64,000 bases of DNA. It comes from Streptomyces naganishii JCM 4654 (GTDB lineage Bacteria > Actinomycetota > Actinomycetes > Streptomycetales > Streptomycetaceae). The notes under the pieces are model-generated. The model did not search any database, was not told the origin of the DNA, and saw nothing but the letters and a program-made list of their open reading frames with translations. Within the stretch, counting starts at the first letter, position 1; the number at the start of each line of letters is the position of its first letter. Below, piece by piece: positions 34,340 through 43,617 of this stretch. The DNA lies in the NCBI RefSeq assembly GCF_014650575.1, contig NZ_BMVF01000013.1, forward strand, positions 62,001 through 126,000, read 5' to 3'. The translations under genes and the position numbers were made by a program.

Positions 34340-35620
34340 GTGCACAAGACACGAGGCATCTCCGACGTCGTCCTGGCCCTTCCCGAATCGGCCACCCACG
34401 GAACGGCGGCCAAGCTGGCCGCCCTCAACCGGCAACTCGCCCCCGGCGAACAGATCATCGACCTCAGCATCGGCGCGCTGGACACCCCGGCCGACCCCCG
34501 CATCGACCAGGGCGTGATCGAGTTCATCCGCTCCCGCTCCGCGGTGGTCCACGCCTTCGCGCCGGTCAGGGGCTTCCCATTCCTGCGGGAGTCCATCGCG
34601 GCGCGGGCGGCCCGCCTGCACGGCATCGACTACGACCCCGACACCGAGATCCTCGTCACGCCCGGCGGCGTGAAGGGCTCCATCTCGGTCGCCTTCCACG
34701 CGCTGCTCAACCGGGGCGACGAGGTCGTCGTCCCGGTGCCCAACTGGCCCCACTACGCCGACATGGTGCGCCTGCACGACGCCACGCCCCGCACCGTCCC
34801 CGTCCCGGCGGAGGACGGACTGACCGCGCCGGCGCTGCGGACGGCCCTGTCGGACCGTACGAAGATCGTCGTGCTGGGCGACTGCGTCAACCCGACCGGA
34901 AAGGTGTACTCCACCGGGGAACTCACCGCGCTGGCCCAGGTCCTCGCCGAGCACAACACCCGGCGCGAGGAACGCGGCGAGCCCCCCGTCCACGTCCTGT
35001 TCGACACCCCTTACGAGGCCCACGTCCTCGGCGAGCGCGCCCGCACGTTCGCCGCGATCGACGTCCCGCTCGCCGACGGGAGCCGGTGCTCCATGCGGCC
35101 CTGGACGACCTGGGTGACCGGACCCGGCAAGACCTACGGCATGCACGGCGACCGCATCGGCTACCTCTGCGGTCCCGCGGACATCGTCGAGGCGGCGGCG
35201 CGCGCGCAGGTCAACCTGACCTCGTTCGCGTCGACCTACGGTCAGATCGCCACGCACATCGCCCTCCAGCCGGAGTTGGACCAGGTGGCCACCGACCGGG
35301 CGCGCGCCGCCCGCGCCAACCTGGAGGCGATGCTGCGGGAACTGCAGGCAGTGCCCTCGCTGGGGGTGCGCCGGCCGCAGGGCGGCTACTTCCTGTTCGT
35401 GGACCTGTCGGCGTACGCCGACGCCTACCGCGGACACGGTCACGTCACCGCCGAGCGGTTCCTGCTGGCGGAGGCGAGGGTCGCCACCATCTGCGGCAGC
35501 CACTTCGCGGGTGGGGAGGCGATGGACCACTGGGTGCGGATCAACTGCGGCCGTGACGGCGCGCTGCTGACCGAGGCGGGCACCCGCATCAGGAACGCCC
35601 TCGCCCGGTTGGAGTCCTGA
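34340..35620 (+). CDS. Class I/II PLP-dependent aminotransferase
   Basis: 426 residues of the aspartate-aminotransferase fold. VTPGGVKGSISVAFHALLNR, the Asn-Pro-Thr-Gly substrate/PLP block in DCVNPTGKVYS, FDTPYEAHVLG, and the PLP Lys in VTGPGKTYGMHGDRIGYL. C-terminal Arg is in WVRINCGR. Substrate unknown. GTG 34340 has AGAGAGG upstream. Next gene begins five bases after the stop. Confidence 0.9.
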   Translation: MHKTRGISDVVLALPESATHGTAAKLAALNRQLAPGEQIIDLSIGALDTPADPRIDQGVIEFIRSRSAVVHAFAPVRGFPFLRESIAARAARLHGIDYDPDTEILVTPGGVKGSISVAFHALLNRGDEVVVPVPNWPHYADMVRLHDATPRTVPVPAEDGLTAPALRTALSDRTKIVVLGDCVNPTGKVYSTGELTALAQVLAEHNTRREERGEPPVHVLFDTPYEAHVLGERARTFAAIDVPLADGSRCSMRPWTTWVTGPGKTYGMHGDRIGYLCGPADIVEAAARAQVNLTSFASTYGQIATHIALQPELDQVATDRARAARANLEAMLRELQAVPSLGVRRPQGGYFLFVDLSAYADAYRGHGHVTAERFLLAEARVATICGSHFAGGEAMDHWVRINCGRDGALLTEAGTRIRNALARLES

Positions 35621-35625
35621 TCCGC

Positions 35626-37425
35626 ATGGCCACCACGACGGGACCCGGCACGCCGGGGCGCGGCGTCACCTACTGCGTCATCGGCACGGGATTCTCCGGC
35701 ACCTGCGCGCTGTGGCACCTGGTGCAGCGCCTGACCGTCCCCGGGTGCCCGTCCCTGCCGCCGCCCTCCGCTCCGACGATCGTCACCGTGGAGCGGGGGC
35801 CGGTGAGCGGGCCGGGCTATCCGTACGGCGAGGACAACACCCAGCTCGCCCACCGGTGCAACAACGAGGCCGGCAGCATGGGCCTGCACGGCACCGACTT
35901 CGTCGACTGGATGGCCGCGAACAAGGCGCGCCTGCTGCGGGAGTGCCCGCAGTTCGTCCTGGAGACCCACCCCGGGACGGACCCGGCCGCCTGGCAGCCC
36001 GACGCCCGTGAGTTCTACCCGCGGGCCCTGTTCGGCCGCTATCTCCGGGAGCGTTTCCAGGAGGCGGTCGAGCGGGCCCGCGCCCACGGCATCACCGTAC
36101 GGCCCTACGTACGGCACGAGGCGGTGGACGGCTTCACGGCCCCGGACGGGTTCCGGGTGCTGCTGCGCGACCTGGACACCGGCCGCGAGTTCACCGTGGC
36201 CGGCCTCGACCGGGTGCTGCTGAGCACCGGGCACTGGCAGCCCCGGGTGACCGGCCGGCTCGCCGGGCGCCCCGGCCATCTCTCGGCGCCCTACCCACCG
36301 GACGCCGTGCGGGCCGTCGTCCACGACCGGGTCCGCGCCCGCCACGCCCGGGGCGAGCGGCCCCGGGTGTTCGTGGAGGGCATGGGCCCGAGCGGCATCG
36401 ACGCGATCCTGACGCTGTGCGAGGGCGAGTTCACCTACACGTCCGACGGGCACGTCACCGCCTTCCGGCCGGCCCCGCACGGCACTCCCCCGGAGGTGGT
36501 CGCCGGGTCGCGCTCCGGGTTCTTCCCCCCGGTGCGCGGCCCGCTCCCGCCGTACGAGCCGCACCACCTCACCGAGGAGAACCTCGCCGCGATCCGGCGC
36601 GCCCACCACGGGTGGCTCAGGATCGGGCCCGTGCTGGAACTGCTGGACCGGGAACTGCGCCGGGCCTCCGGCGGAGCGGTCGGCTGGGACGCCGTGACCC
36701 GCCCGCCGTACCCGACCGCCCGGGACAAGCTCGCGGACGACCTGCGGGCCTCCGCCACCGGGGACCTGGTCCACGCGGTCGTGCTGAAGGCGCGGCGGAT
36801 GCGCTTCTACCACCAGCTCGTCCCCGCCGACAAAGCCGTGTACGACCGGATGTTCGACACCCACGTCATCCGGACGGCCGTCCCGATGCCCGCCGCCAAC
36901 GCGGAGAAGCTCCTCGCCCTCATGGACGCCGGCGTCCTGACCACCGTCCGGCTGGGCTACGGCGCCTCGCGCACCGAGGCCACCGACGACGGCGCCTTCC
37001 GCATCACGTACGCCCCGGACGGCGGGCCGCCGGTCACTCTGCGCGCGGACTGCGTGGTCCGCGCCCGGTCACAGGATTCCGGCCTGGACCGCCATCCGTC
37101 GCCGCTGGTGCAGCACCTGCTGCGACGCGGCGAGATCGTCCCGCACGAGGAGGGCGGCTACGCCACCGGCGGCATCGCGCTGGACCCCGGCGGTGGCTAC
37201 CGGGTGCTGCGGCGGTCCGGTGCGGGGCCCCGCCCGTCCCCGCACCTGTGGTCCTACGGGCCTCCCGTCAGGTTCTGGCGGAACGAGAAGAACTACGCGG
37301 GCGCCTTCGTCGAGGCGGCGCGGTCGGTGGTCGACGACTGGACCGGGGCCGCCGCCGTCGCGGCCGGTCCGCGCCCCGTCGCCGTGGACGGTGCCGGGCT
37401 TGTCAGCAGCGAGACAGGGAGATGA
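35626..37425 (+). CDS. FAD/NAD(P)-binding protein (NAD_binding_9 type)
   Basis: 599-residue protein. N-terminal Rossmann loop CVIGTGFSGTCALWHLVQRL, then NTQLAHRCNNEAGSMGLHG and a second nucleotide-type region around VFVEGMGPSGIDAILTL. This domain type often accompanies N-hydroxylating or oxidase partners, but its reaction is poorly known. Ends without membrane segments; cytosolic. Six bases after the aminotransferase stop and three before the cupin gene, so all are in one operon. May supply electrons to, or process the product of, the diiron enzyme (inference). Confidence 0.78.
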   Translation: MATTTGPGTPGRGVTYCVIGTGFSGTCALWHLVQRLTVPGCPSLPPPSAPTIVTVERGPVSGPGYPYGEDNTQLAHRCNNEAGSMGLHGTDFVDWMAANKARLLRECPQFVLETHPGTDPAAWQPDAREFYPRALFGRYLRERFQEAVERARAHGITVRPYVRHEAVDGFTAPDGFRVLLRDLDTGREFTVAGLDRVLLSTGHWQPRVTGRLAGRPGHLSAPYPPDAVRAVVHDRVRARHARGERPRVFVEGMGPSGIDAILTLCEGEFTYTSDGHVTAFRPAPHGTPPEVVAGSRSGFFPPVRGPLPPYEPHHLTEENLAAIRRAHHGWLRIGPVLELLDRELRRASGGAVGWDAVTRPPYPTARDKLADDLRASATGDLVHAVVLKARRMRFYHQLVPADKAVYDRMFDTHVIRTAVPMPAANAEKLLALMDAGVLTTVRLGYGASRTEATDDGAFRITYAPDGGPPVTLRADCVVRARSQDSGLDRHPSPLVQHLLRRGEIVPHEEGGYATGGIALDPGGGYRVLRRSGAGPRPSPHLWSYGPPVRFWRNEKNYAGAFVEAARSVVDDWTGAAAVAAGPRPVAVDGAGLVSSETGR

Positions 37426-37428
37426 GTC

Positions 37429-37956
37429 ATGGAGATGAAAGAGTTCCACTACGAGGACGGCCTGCGGGTCAGCCTGTTCAACCTCGACCACGAGGCGGTG
37501 CCCTACCACTACCACAACAAGGTGTCCGACCTGATGTACTGCTCACGCGGCCGCATCACCATCGAACTGCCCGACTCCGGTGAGGTGTTCACCGTCCAGC
37601 CGGGCGAGATGTTCCAGGTCCCCAGCCCCAGCAGGCACCGGTTCGTCAACGGCGCGCCGGTGGGCACGCTGTCGCGGTACGTCCTGCTGCAGATCGGCGT
37701 GTTCGACATCAACTTCGTGCAGGACTCCAACCCGATCGCGGAGCGGTTCGCGGGACGGGAGAAGACGGTCGGCACCGACCGCGCCGTCTACATCGCGGAC
37801 CGCCAGGAGGACATCGCCCGGCTCGCCGAGCGGTTCGACCGGGCCAGGCCCGCGGAGCTGACCGAGGAGGAGCAGGCCGACGTCGTCCAGGCGCTGCGCC
37901 GCTTCGCCTCACGCGGCATCGCCGGCGCCCACCCGCGAGCCGCCGTTCATTCCTGA
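37429..37956 (+). CDS. Cupin-domain protein
   Basis: 175 residues. Cupin motif 1 PYHYHNKVSDLMYCSRGRITI gives H-x-H ligands (the usual Glu is a Ser-Asp-type stretch), motif 2 GEMFQVPSPSRHRFVNG gives the last His. Likely a metal-dependent small enzyme (isomerase, oxygenase or decarboxylase). The C-terminal third is helical and acidic. Start ATG follows the previous stop by three bases. Confidence 0.82.
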   Translation: MEMKEFHYEDGLRVSLFNLDHEAVPYHYHNKVSDLMYCSRGRITIELPDSGEVFTVQPGEMFQVPSPSRHRFVNGAPVGTLSRYVLLQIGVFDINFVQDSNPIAERFAGREKTVGTDRAVYIADRQEDIARLAERFDRARPAELTEEEQADVVQALRRFASRGIAGAHPRAAVHS

Positions 37957-37965
37957 GCCCCGCGC

Positions 37966-38724
37966 GTGCACCCGTCCGACATGACCCTCGTCGCGATCAC
38001 CGTCCTGACGTTCTTCGTGGGCGGCCTGGTCAAGGGGCTCACCGGCCTCGGCCTGCCGCCCGTAGTCCTCGGGATCCTCACCGCGGCGATAGGCATCCAG
38101 CCCGCCAAGGCGCTGATCCTCGTGCCCACCTTCCTCACCAACGTCGTCCAGGCGTCGAGCGGCGGGCACGGCCGCGAGGTCGTCCGGATCACCTGGCCGT
38201 TCCTGCTCACCGCCACGGCCTTCACCGTGTCCGGCGCGTTCACGCTGGGCTTCTTCCGGGCGGACGTCATGTCGGCGCTGCTCGGTCTCGGCCTCACGGT
38301 GTACGGGGTGCTGGGGCTGTTCCGGTTCCGGGTGGACATCAGCGGCCGCGGCTGGCACCACCCCGTCGGTGTGCTCTTCGGGGCCACCAACGGGTTCCTC
38401 ACCGGGATGACCGGTTCGTCGGCCGTCCCGGGCGTCTTCTACCTCCAGTCCGTCGGGCTCACGCGCGACCAGCTGGTGCAGGCGATGGGCATTCTCTTCA
38501 CCTTCTCCACCGTCGGCCTGACCTGGTCCCTGCAGTCGCAGGACCTGATCAGCGGGCGGCTCGCCGTGCTGTCCGCCGCGTCCCTCGTACCGGCGTTCTG
38601 CGGGATGTCGGTCGGCAACCGGATCCGCAGGAGGATCTCCGAGGAGAAGTTCCGCAGAGTACTCTTCGTCGCCCTGGTTGTCCTCGGGCTCGGCGTGGCC
38701 GTGCAGAGTCTGCGCCCCTGGTGA
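37966..38724 (+). CDS. TauE/SafE-family permease
   Basis: 252 residues with about eight membrane segments in two halves: FVGGLVKGLTGLGLPPVVLG and GATNGFLTGMTGSSAVPGVF are the family's paired signatures. Members export or import sulfonates, sulfite or organic acids. GTG 37966 is used; ATG 37981 is also possible as no strong ribosome site is seen for either. Probably exports an acidic pathway compound. Confidence 0.85.
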   Translation: MHPSDMTLVAITVLTFFVGGLVKGLTGLGLPPVVLGILTAAIGIQPAKALILVPTFLTNVVQASSGGHGREVVRITWPFLLTATAFTVSGAFTLGFFRADVMSALLGLGLTVYGVLGLFRFRVDISGRGWHHPVGVLFGATNGFLTGMTGSSAVPGVFYLQSVGLTRDQLVQAMGILFTFSTVGLTWSLQSQDLISGRLAVLSAASLVPAFCGMSVGNRIRRRISEEKFRRVLFVALVVLGLGVAVQSLRPW

Positions 38725-38743
38725 GGCGCCGGAAGGAAACAAC

Positions 38744-39328
38744 ATGGAACGAGAACTGGCCCGGATCCTCGCCGAGTTGGAAGAGTTCGGCGAGGCGAAC
38801 GACCGCGCCGCCGCCGACCGCGGTCACAAGATGCTGAACATCACGCACGACACCGGCGTCCTGCTGACCCTCCTCCTGCGCAACGGCCGCTGCCGGGAGG
38901 TCCTCGAAGTCGGCACCTCCAACGGCTACTCGACCCTGTGGCTCGCCCACGCCGTCGGCCCCGGCGGCCGCGTCACCACCGTGGAACACTCCCCGCACAA
39001 GCGGGAGATGGCCGCGGAGAACTTCCGGCGCGCCGGACTCGCCCCCCGTATCCGGCAGGTGGCCGGCGAGGCCGGGGAGTTCCTGGCCTCCTGCGGCGCC
39101 GGCGCGTTCGACTTCGTCTTCCTGGACAGCGACCGCGGACAGTACGCCGACTGGTGGCCCGCCCTCCAGCGGATCCTCGCACCCGGCTGCCTACTCGTCG
39201 TCGACAACGCCGTCTCGCACGCGCACGAGCTGAAGGACTTCGTCCAGCGGGTGGAGGCCTCCGAGGGGTACCTCAGCTCGCTCCTGCCCGTCGGCAAGGG
39301 CGAGTTCGTCGTCCTGAAGGCGACCTGA
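38744..39328 (+). CDS. SAM-dependent O-methyltransferase (type 3, COMT-like)
   Basis: 194 residues. Motif I VLEVGTSNGYSTLWLA, VEHSPHKREMAAENF, and FDFVFLDSDRGQYADWW with metal-type Asp, then LLVVDNAVSHAHELKDF, as in cation-dependent O-methyltransferases. GGAAGGA precedes ATG 38744. It ends the second block just before a large terminator. Confidence 0.88.
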   Translation: MERELARILAELEEFGEANDRAAADRGHKMLNITHDTGVLLTLLLRNGRCREVLEVGTSNGYSTLWLAHAVGPGGRVTTVEHSPHKREMAAENFRRAGLAPRIRQVAGEAGEFLASCGAGAFDFVFLDSDRGQYADWWPALQRILAPGCLLVVDNAVSHAHELKDFVQRVEASEGYLSSLLPVGKGEFVVLKAT

Positions 39329-39353
39329 CCGCCCCGGCCCGCACGGCCGGGCA

Positions 39354-39419
39354 GGCACCCCCGCGCGTGGGGCCCGCGACCGGTCCCCTGTTCCGGTCGC
39401 GGGCCCCGCGCGGGGTGCC
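39354..39419. terminator. Large bidirectional terminator
   Basis: GGCACCCC...CCGCGACCG pairs with CGGTCGCGG...GGGGTGCC in a nearly perfect stem of about 27 bp. It lies between the convergent O-methyltransferase and arsenic-locus genes and marks the cluster's right border. Confidence 0.85.
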
Positions 39420-39427
39420 CATGCCGG

Positions 39428-40828
39428 TCATGAGCCGCAGCAGCCGCCCGCCGGGGCCTGCTCGGCAGGCGCCGCGACCACCGCGGGGGTGCCGAGCCGG
39501 ACGAGTTGCGGCGCGGGCGCGCAGCCGCCGCCGTCAGCCCGTGCAGCGTCGGGGGCGTCGAAGAGGCCGGCGCCGCCGCAGACTCCGGTCTCGGGCAGAG
39601 TGAGTTCCACACGGTCGGCCGCATCCAGGTCGCCGGCGATCGCCGCGGCGACGGAACGGACCTGCTCGTAGCCGGTCATCGCCAGGAACGTCGGGGCGCG
39701 GCCGTAGGACTTCATGCCGACCAGGTAGACGCCCTGTTCGGGGTGGGAGAGCTCGCGGTGGCCGTGCGGGTAGACGGTGCCGCAGGAGTGCTGGTTGGGG
39801 TCGATCAGCGGTGCCAGGGCCACGGGCGCCTGGAGGCGCTCGTCGAGACCGAGGCGCAGCTCGCCCAGGAAGGACAGGTCGGGGCGGAAGCCGGTCAGCA
39901 CGATGACCTCGTCGACCGGATCCAGACGGCGGCCGTCCTCGCCGACCACGATCAGGCGGCCGTCGGGGTCGCGCTCGATCGCCTCGGTGCGGAAACCGGT
40001 GACCGCGTCGGCGTGGCCGTCCTCGACAGCGGCCTTCGCCGCCAGGCCCAGGGCGCCGCGGGCCGGGAGCTGGTCGGCCTCGCCGCCGCCGAAGGTGGAG
40101 CCCGACATGCCCCGGCGCAGGATCCACACGCCCTTGGTCCCCGCGCCGTCGTCGGACTTCGCGAGGTCGGCGAGGTAAGCGAGTGCGGTGAACGCGGAGG
40201 CGCCGGAGCCGATCACTGCGGTGCGCCTGCCCGCGTACCGGGCCCGTGCCGTGGGGTCCTCGAGGTCCGGGACTCGGTAGGTGATCCGGTCCACCGCTCC
40301 CTTCTCGCCGAGCGCGGGCAGTCCGCTGCCGCCGGCCGGGGACGGCGTGGCCCAGGTACCGGAGGCGTCGATGACGGCGCGGGCGAGGACGCGCTCCTCG
40401 CGGCCGCCGGCGTGGGCGACGTGCACGACGAACGGCTGCTGCTCGCGGTCGGCATCCACGATCCGGTCCCGGCCGGTGCGGGAGACGCCGGTGACGGTGG
40501 CGCCGGTGCGGACGCGGTCGCCGAGGACGTCGGCGAGCGGCTGCAGGTAGAAGTCGGCCCAGTCGCCGCCGGAGGGGTAGGTGGCCGGGTCGGGGCGGGT
40601 CCAGCCGGTGGGGGCCAGCAGCTTCTCGGCGGCGGGGTCGACGACCTCGCCCCAGGTGGAGAACAGGCGCACGTGCGACCACTCGCGCACCGCGGCGCCG
40701 GCGGTGGGCCCGGCTTCGAGGACCAGGGGCTCGATGCCGCGGTCGAGCAGGTGGGCGGCGGCGGCCAGACCGGCGGGGCCGGCCCCGATCACGACGACGG
40801 GCAGCTCGGTGGTGGCGGGCGCGTTCAC
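39428..40828 (-). CDS. Arsenic-locus flavoprotein (FAD/NAD(P)-dependent oxidoreductase)
   Basis: 466 residues of the flavin-monooxygenase/thioredoxin-reductase group. FAD loop VVIGAGPAGLAAAAHLLDRG, NADP loop AVIGSGASAFTALAYL, ASGTWATPSPAG. The C-terminus carries several Cys (GVCGGAG, GGGCAP, and terminal GGCCGS), likely metal(loid)-binding. GTG 40828 has AAGGAG. It is divergent from arsR and belongs to Streptomyces ars operons; the exact reaction on arsenicals is not known. Confidence 0.82.
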   Translation of the reverse strand: MNAPATTELPVVVIGAGPAGLAAAAHLLDRGIEPLVLEAGPTAGAAVREWSHVRLFSTWGEVVDPAAEKLLAPTGWTRPDPATYPSGGDWADFYLQPLADVLGDRVRTGATVTGVSRTGRDRIVDADREQQPFVVHVAHAGGREERVLARAVIDASGTWATPSPAGGSGLPALGEKGAVDRITYRVPDLEDPTARARYAGRRTAVIGSGASAFTALAYLADLAKSDDGAGTKGVWILRRGMSGSTFGGGEADQLPARGALGLAAKAAVEDGHADAVTGFRTEAIERDPDGRLIVVGEDGRRLDPVDEVIVLTGFRPDLSFLGELRLGLDERLQAPVALAPLIDPNQHSCGTVYPHGHRELSHPEQGVYLVGMKSYGRAPTFLAMTGYEQVRSVAAAIAGDLDAADRVELTLPETGVCGGAGLFDAPDAARADGGGCAPAPQLVRLGTPAVVAAPAEQAPAGGCCGS

Positions 40829-40843
40829 GGCGACTCCTTGCGT

Positions 40844-40862
40844 GTTTCGACATCTGTCGATG
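40844..40862. promoter_or_regulatory. ArsR operator candidate C
   Basis: Minus strand CATCGACAGATGTCGAAAC, matching sites at 40906-40923 and 41017-41035 (common pattern CAT-x-GAC-N4-GTCGAA). Lies just before the flavoprotein start. Confidence 0.6.
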
Positions 40863-40899
40863 GCTTGCGCGGGCCAGCATGGCATCTGTATCGATGGGC

Positions 40900-40923
40900 G
40901 TCAACATAGACATTCGTCGAATC
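40900..40923. promoter_or_regulatory. ArsR operator candidate A
   Basis: GTCAACATAGACATTCGTCG and four following bases; nearly the same as 41012-41035, 112 bases apart. Between divergent arsenic genes. Confidence 0.6.
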
Positions 40924-41011
40924 CAGGCCGATGCGGTGCGCCTGCGCGCTGCGGGCGGCCGCCGCCCGTACTGGAGGCGTCCGACCGCGGAGCCACACTG
41001 GTTCGACGTGT

Positions 41012-41035
41012 GTCAACATAGACGTATGTCGAACG
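41012..41035. promoter_or_regulatory. ArsR operator candidate B, over the arsR start
   Basis: GTCAACATAGACGTATGTCG continuing into GAACG; contains ACATA-GACG-TATGT and is enclosed by GTTCGAC (41001) / GTCGAAC (41028). It overlaps the arsR ATG, so a bound repressor would block a leaderless transcript. Confidence 0.65.
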
Positions 41036-41400
41036 CAAAGGTGCTGCCGCTGCTCGAACCCGACGGCCAGGGCATCGTGCCGTGCTGCCCGCCGCTGACC
41101 GAGCGCCCGATGACCGCCAACGAGGCCGAGACCGCCGCGCGGATGTTCAAGGCCCTCGGCGACCCGGTGCGCCTTCGGCTGTTCTCCGCGGTGGCCTCAC
41201 ACGAGGGCGGCGAGGCGTGCGTGTGCGACATCTCCGACGTCGGCGTCTCCCAGCCCACCGTCTCCCACCACCTGAAGAAGCTCAAGGAGGCCGGACTGCT
41301 CACCTCCGAGCGGCGCGGCACCTGGGTCTACTACCGCGTCGAGCCGTCCGTGCTCGCCGCCATGGGCCGGCTGCTCACAGGCCCCGCGGCCGCGGCGTGA
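41026..41400 (+). CDS. arsR: ArsR/SmtB-family metalloregulator
   Basis: 124-residue winged-helix repressor: ALGDPVRLRLFSAVASHEGG, then the metal site ACVCDISD (Cys-Val-Cys-Asp) and the recognition helix VSQPTVSHHLKKLKEAGLL. N-terminal PCCPP gives further Cys. Should release DNA on binding As(III). The ATG lies within an operator and has no ribosome site, so a leaderless mRNA is likely. Confidence 0.92.
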   Translation: MSNAKVLPLLEPDGQGIVPCCPPLTERPMTANEAETAARMFKALGDPVRLRLFSAVASHEGGEACVCDISDVGVSQPTVSHHLKKLKEAGLLTSERRGTWVYYRVEPSVLAAMGRLLTGPAAAA

Positions 41401-41440
41401 CCCGTACCGGCGCCCGCCGGCGAGGCGTCCGCTCAGGTGC

Positions 41441-42502
41441 CTACGTGAGCAGGCCGGCGACCTCGCGGACGGCGTCGCGGGCCGTGCGGCCGACGCCTGT
41501 GAGGGTGGCCGAGGCCGGGCCGGTCCAGTCGCCGTAGCCGAGCAGGTGCAGCCGCGGTTCGCCGAGGGCACGTGTGCCGTCGGTGGGGATGTGTCCGCGC
41601 GGGCCGCGCAGGTTCAGCGGAGCGAGGTGGGCCAGTGCCGGGCGGAAGCCGGTGCACCAGATGATCGCGTTCGCGTCACTCCGGCTGCCGTCGGCCCACC
41701 GGGCGCCGGTGGTGGTGAGCTGGGCGAACATCGGCTTGCTGGTCAGGAGCCCGGCGTCGCGGGCGGCGCGGACGGACGGCACGGCCACGATGTCGCCGAG
41801 CGAGGCCACCCCGCCGGTGTCGCCCTGGCCGGCGTCGAGGGCGCGGCGACGGGCGGTGGCGACATCGAACAGGGCCCGGCCGTCGATGTCGTCCGGCAGG
41901 AACCGCGGGGGACGCCGGGTCACCCACGTCACCTCGACCCGTCCGTCCAAGGTCAGGTCGGCGGCGATCTGGGCGCCGGAGTTTCCACCCCCGACCACGA
42001 TGACCCGCTGCCCGGCGAAGTCGGCCGGACGGCGGTAGTTCACCGTGTGCAGCTGCCGGCCGGTGAAGACGGATCGGCCGGGCACGGCGGGAAGGAAGGG
42101 CCGCGACCAGGTGCCGGTGGCGCTGATGACCGCACAAGCCCGCCAGGTGCCGGAGTCCGCCTCGACCAGGAGCCGGTCCCCGTCACGGCGTACGCCCTCC
42201 ACGCGGATGCCGTGCTGGACGGGCAGGTCGTAGCGCTTCTCGTAGTCGGCGAGGTACTCCACCACGTGCCCGGCGCCCGGGTAGGCCTCGCCCGCCTGGG
42301 CGGGCATGAGGCGGCCGGGCAGCGAGGAGTGCCCGGCCGGGGAGAACAGGCGCAGGGAGTCCCACATGTGCTGCCAGGACCCGCCCGGCGCCGCATCGGC
42401 GTCCAGGATCACGGAGTCCAGGCCGTGCCGGCGCAGGTGGTAGCCGGCGGCGAGTCCTGCCTGGCCGCCGCCGACCACCACCACATCCGTGTGCTGCGTC
42501 AC
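41441..42502 (-). CDS. ArsO-like flavin-dependent monooxygenase
   Basis: 353 residues. FAD loop VVVGGGQAGLAAGYHLRRHG, NADPH loop VIVVGGGNSGAQIAADL, and ATGTWSRPFLP / IWCTGFRPAL. This is the flavin-monooxygenase type found in ars operons (ArsO). GTG 42502 overlaps the ACR3 stop by four bases, so the three minus-strand genes arsR2-ACR3-this gene form one operon. Confidence 0.86.
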   Translation of the reverse strand: MTQHTDVVVVGGGQAGLAAGYHLRRHGLDSVILDADAAPGGSWQHMWDSLRLFSPAGHSSLPGRLMPAQAGEAYPGAGHVVEYLADYEKRYDLPVQHGIRVEGVRRDGDRLLVEADSGTWRACAVISATGTWSRPFLPAVPGRSVFTGRQLHTVNYRRPADFAGQRVIVVGGGNSGAQIAADLTLDGRVEVTWVTRRPPRFLPDDIDGRALFDVATARRRALDAGQGDTGGVASLGDIVAVPSVRAARDAGLLTSKPMFAQLTTTGARWADGSRSDANAIIWCTGFRPALAHLAPLNLRGPRGHIPTDGTRALGEPRLHLLGYGDWTGPASATLTGVGRTARDAVREVAGLLT

Positions 42503-43617
42503 CCGGCGCTCGTCACCGCGTCGGCGGCGAACTTCCGTCGCCAGGCGAGCGCGACGTGGACCAGGCCGATCAGGGCCGGCACTTCGATGAGCGGGCCGAC
42601 GACGCCGGACAGGGCCTGGCCGGAGGTGACGCCGAAGGTGGCGATGGCGACCGCGATGGCCAGCTCGAAGTTGTTGCCCGCAGCGGTGAAGGCGAGGGTC
42701 GCGGTGCGGTCGTAGGCCAGGCCCAGACCCTTGCCGAGGAGGAAGGTGCCGAAGAACATGAGCGCGAAGTAGACCAGCAGCGGCAGCGCGATCCGGGCGA
42801 CATCCAGCGGCTGCGAGGTGATGGTCCTCCCTTGCAGGGCGAAGAGGATGACGATCGTGAACAGCAGCCCGTACAGCGCCCACGGCCCGATCCTCGGCAG
42901 GAACCTCGCCTCGTAGTCGGCGCGGCCGAGCCTCTTCTCCCCCAGGCGGCGAGTGAGGAAGCCGGCCAGCAGCGGGACGCCCAGGAAGATCACCACGTTC
43001 AGCGCGATCTTCCCCATGGAGATGTCGAGCTGCTCGCCGTCGCCGAAGCCGAGCCAGCCGGGCAGCAGGTCGAGGTAGAACCAGCCCAGCAGCCCGAACG
43101 CGAGCACCTGGAAGAGTGAGTTCAGGGCGACGAGGACGGCGGCGGCCTCGCGGTCGCCGCAGGCGAGATCGTTCCAGATGATCACCATGGCGATGCAGCG
43201 CGCCAGGCCCACGATGATCAGCCCGGTGCGGTACTCGGGCAGGTCCGGCAGGAAGACCCAGGCGAGCGCGAACATGACCGCCGGGCCGGCGATCCAGTTG
43301 ACGACCAGCGAGGACACCATCAGCTTCCGGTCGCCGGTGACGGCGTCCAGCCGGTCGTAGCGGACCTTCGCCAGCACCGGGTACATCATGATCAGCAGGC
43401 CGAGCGCGATCGGCAGGGAGACCCCGCCGATCTCCACCCTCGTCAGGGCGTCGTCCAGGCCGGGGACGAGCCGGCCGAGCCCGAGGCCGACGGCCATGGC
43501 GAGCAGGATCCACACCGCGAGGTAGCGGTCGAGGGTGGAGAGCTTCTTGACGATCGAGTCGTCCCCGGCCGCGTCAGCGCTCTGAGCGCGGGCCGTGGTG
43601 GGCTCGGCGGAGGTCAC
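42499..43617 (-). CDS. acr3: ACR3-family arsenite efflux permease
   Basis: 372 residues, ten TM. ARCIAMVIIWNDLACGDREA contains the family's conserved Cys; also AAGNNFELAIAVAIATFG. Exports arsenite by proton antiport. Start GTG overlaps the arsR2 stop (four bases); the longer frame upstream is the arsR2 shadow. Confidence 0.93.
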   Translation of the reverse strand: MTSAEPTTARAQSADAAGDDSIVKKLSTLDRYLAVWILLAMAVGLGLGRLVPGLDDALTRVEIGGVSLPIALGLLIMMYPVLAKVRYDRLDAVTGDRKLMVSSLVVNWIAGPAVMFALAWVFLPDLPEYRTGLIIVGLARCIAMVIIWNDLACGDREAAAVLVALNSLFQVLAFGLLGWFYLDLLPGWLGFGDGEQLDISMGKIALNVVIFLGVPLLAGFLTRRLGEKRLGRADYEARFLPRIGPWALYGLLFTIVILFALQGRTITSQPLDVARIALPLLVYFALMFFGTFLLGKGLGLAYDRTATLAFTAAGNNFELAIAVAIATFGVTSGQALSGVVGPLIEVPALIGLVHVALAWRRKFAADAVTSAG

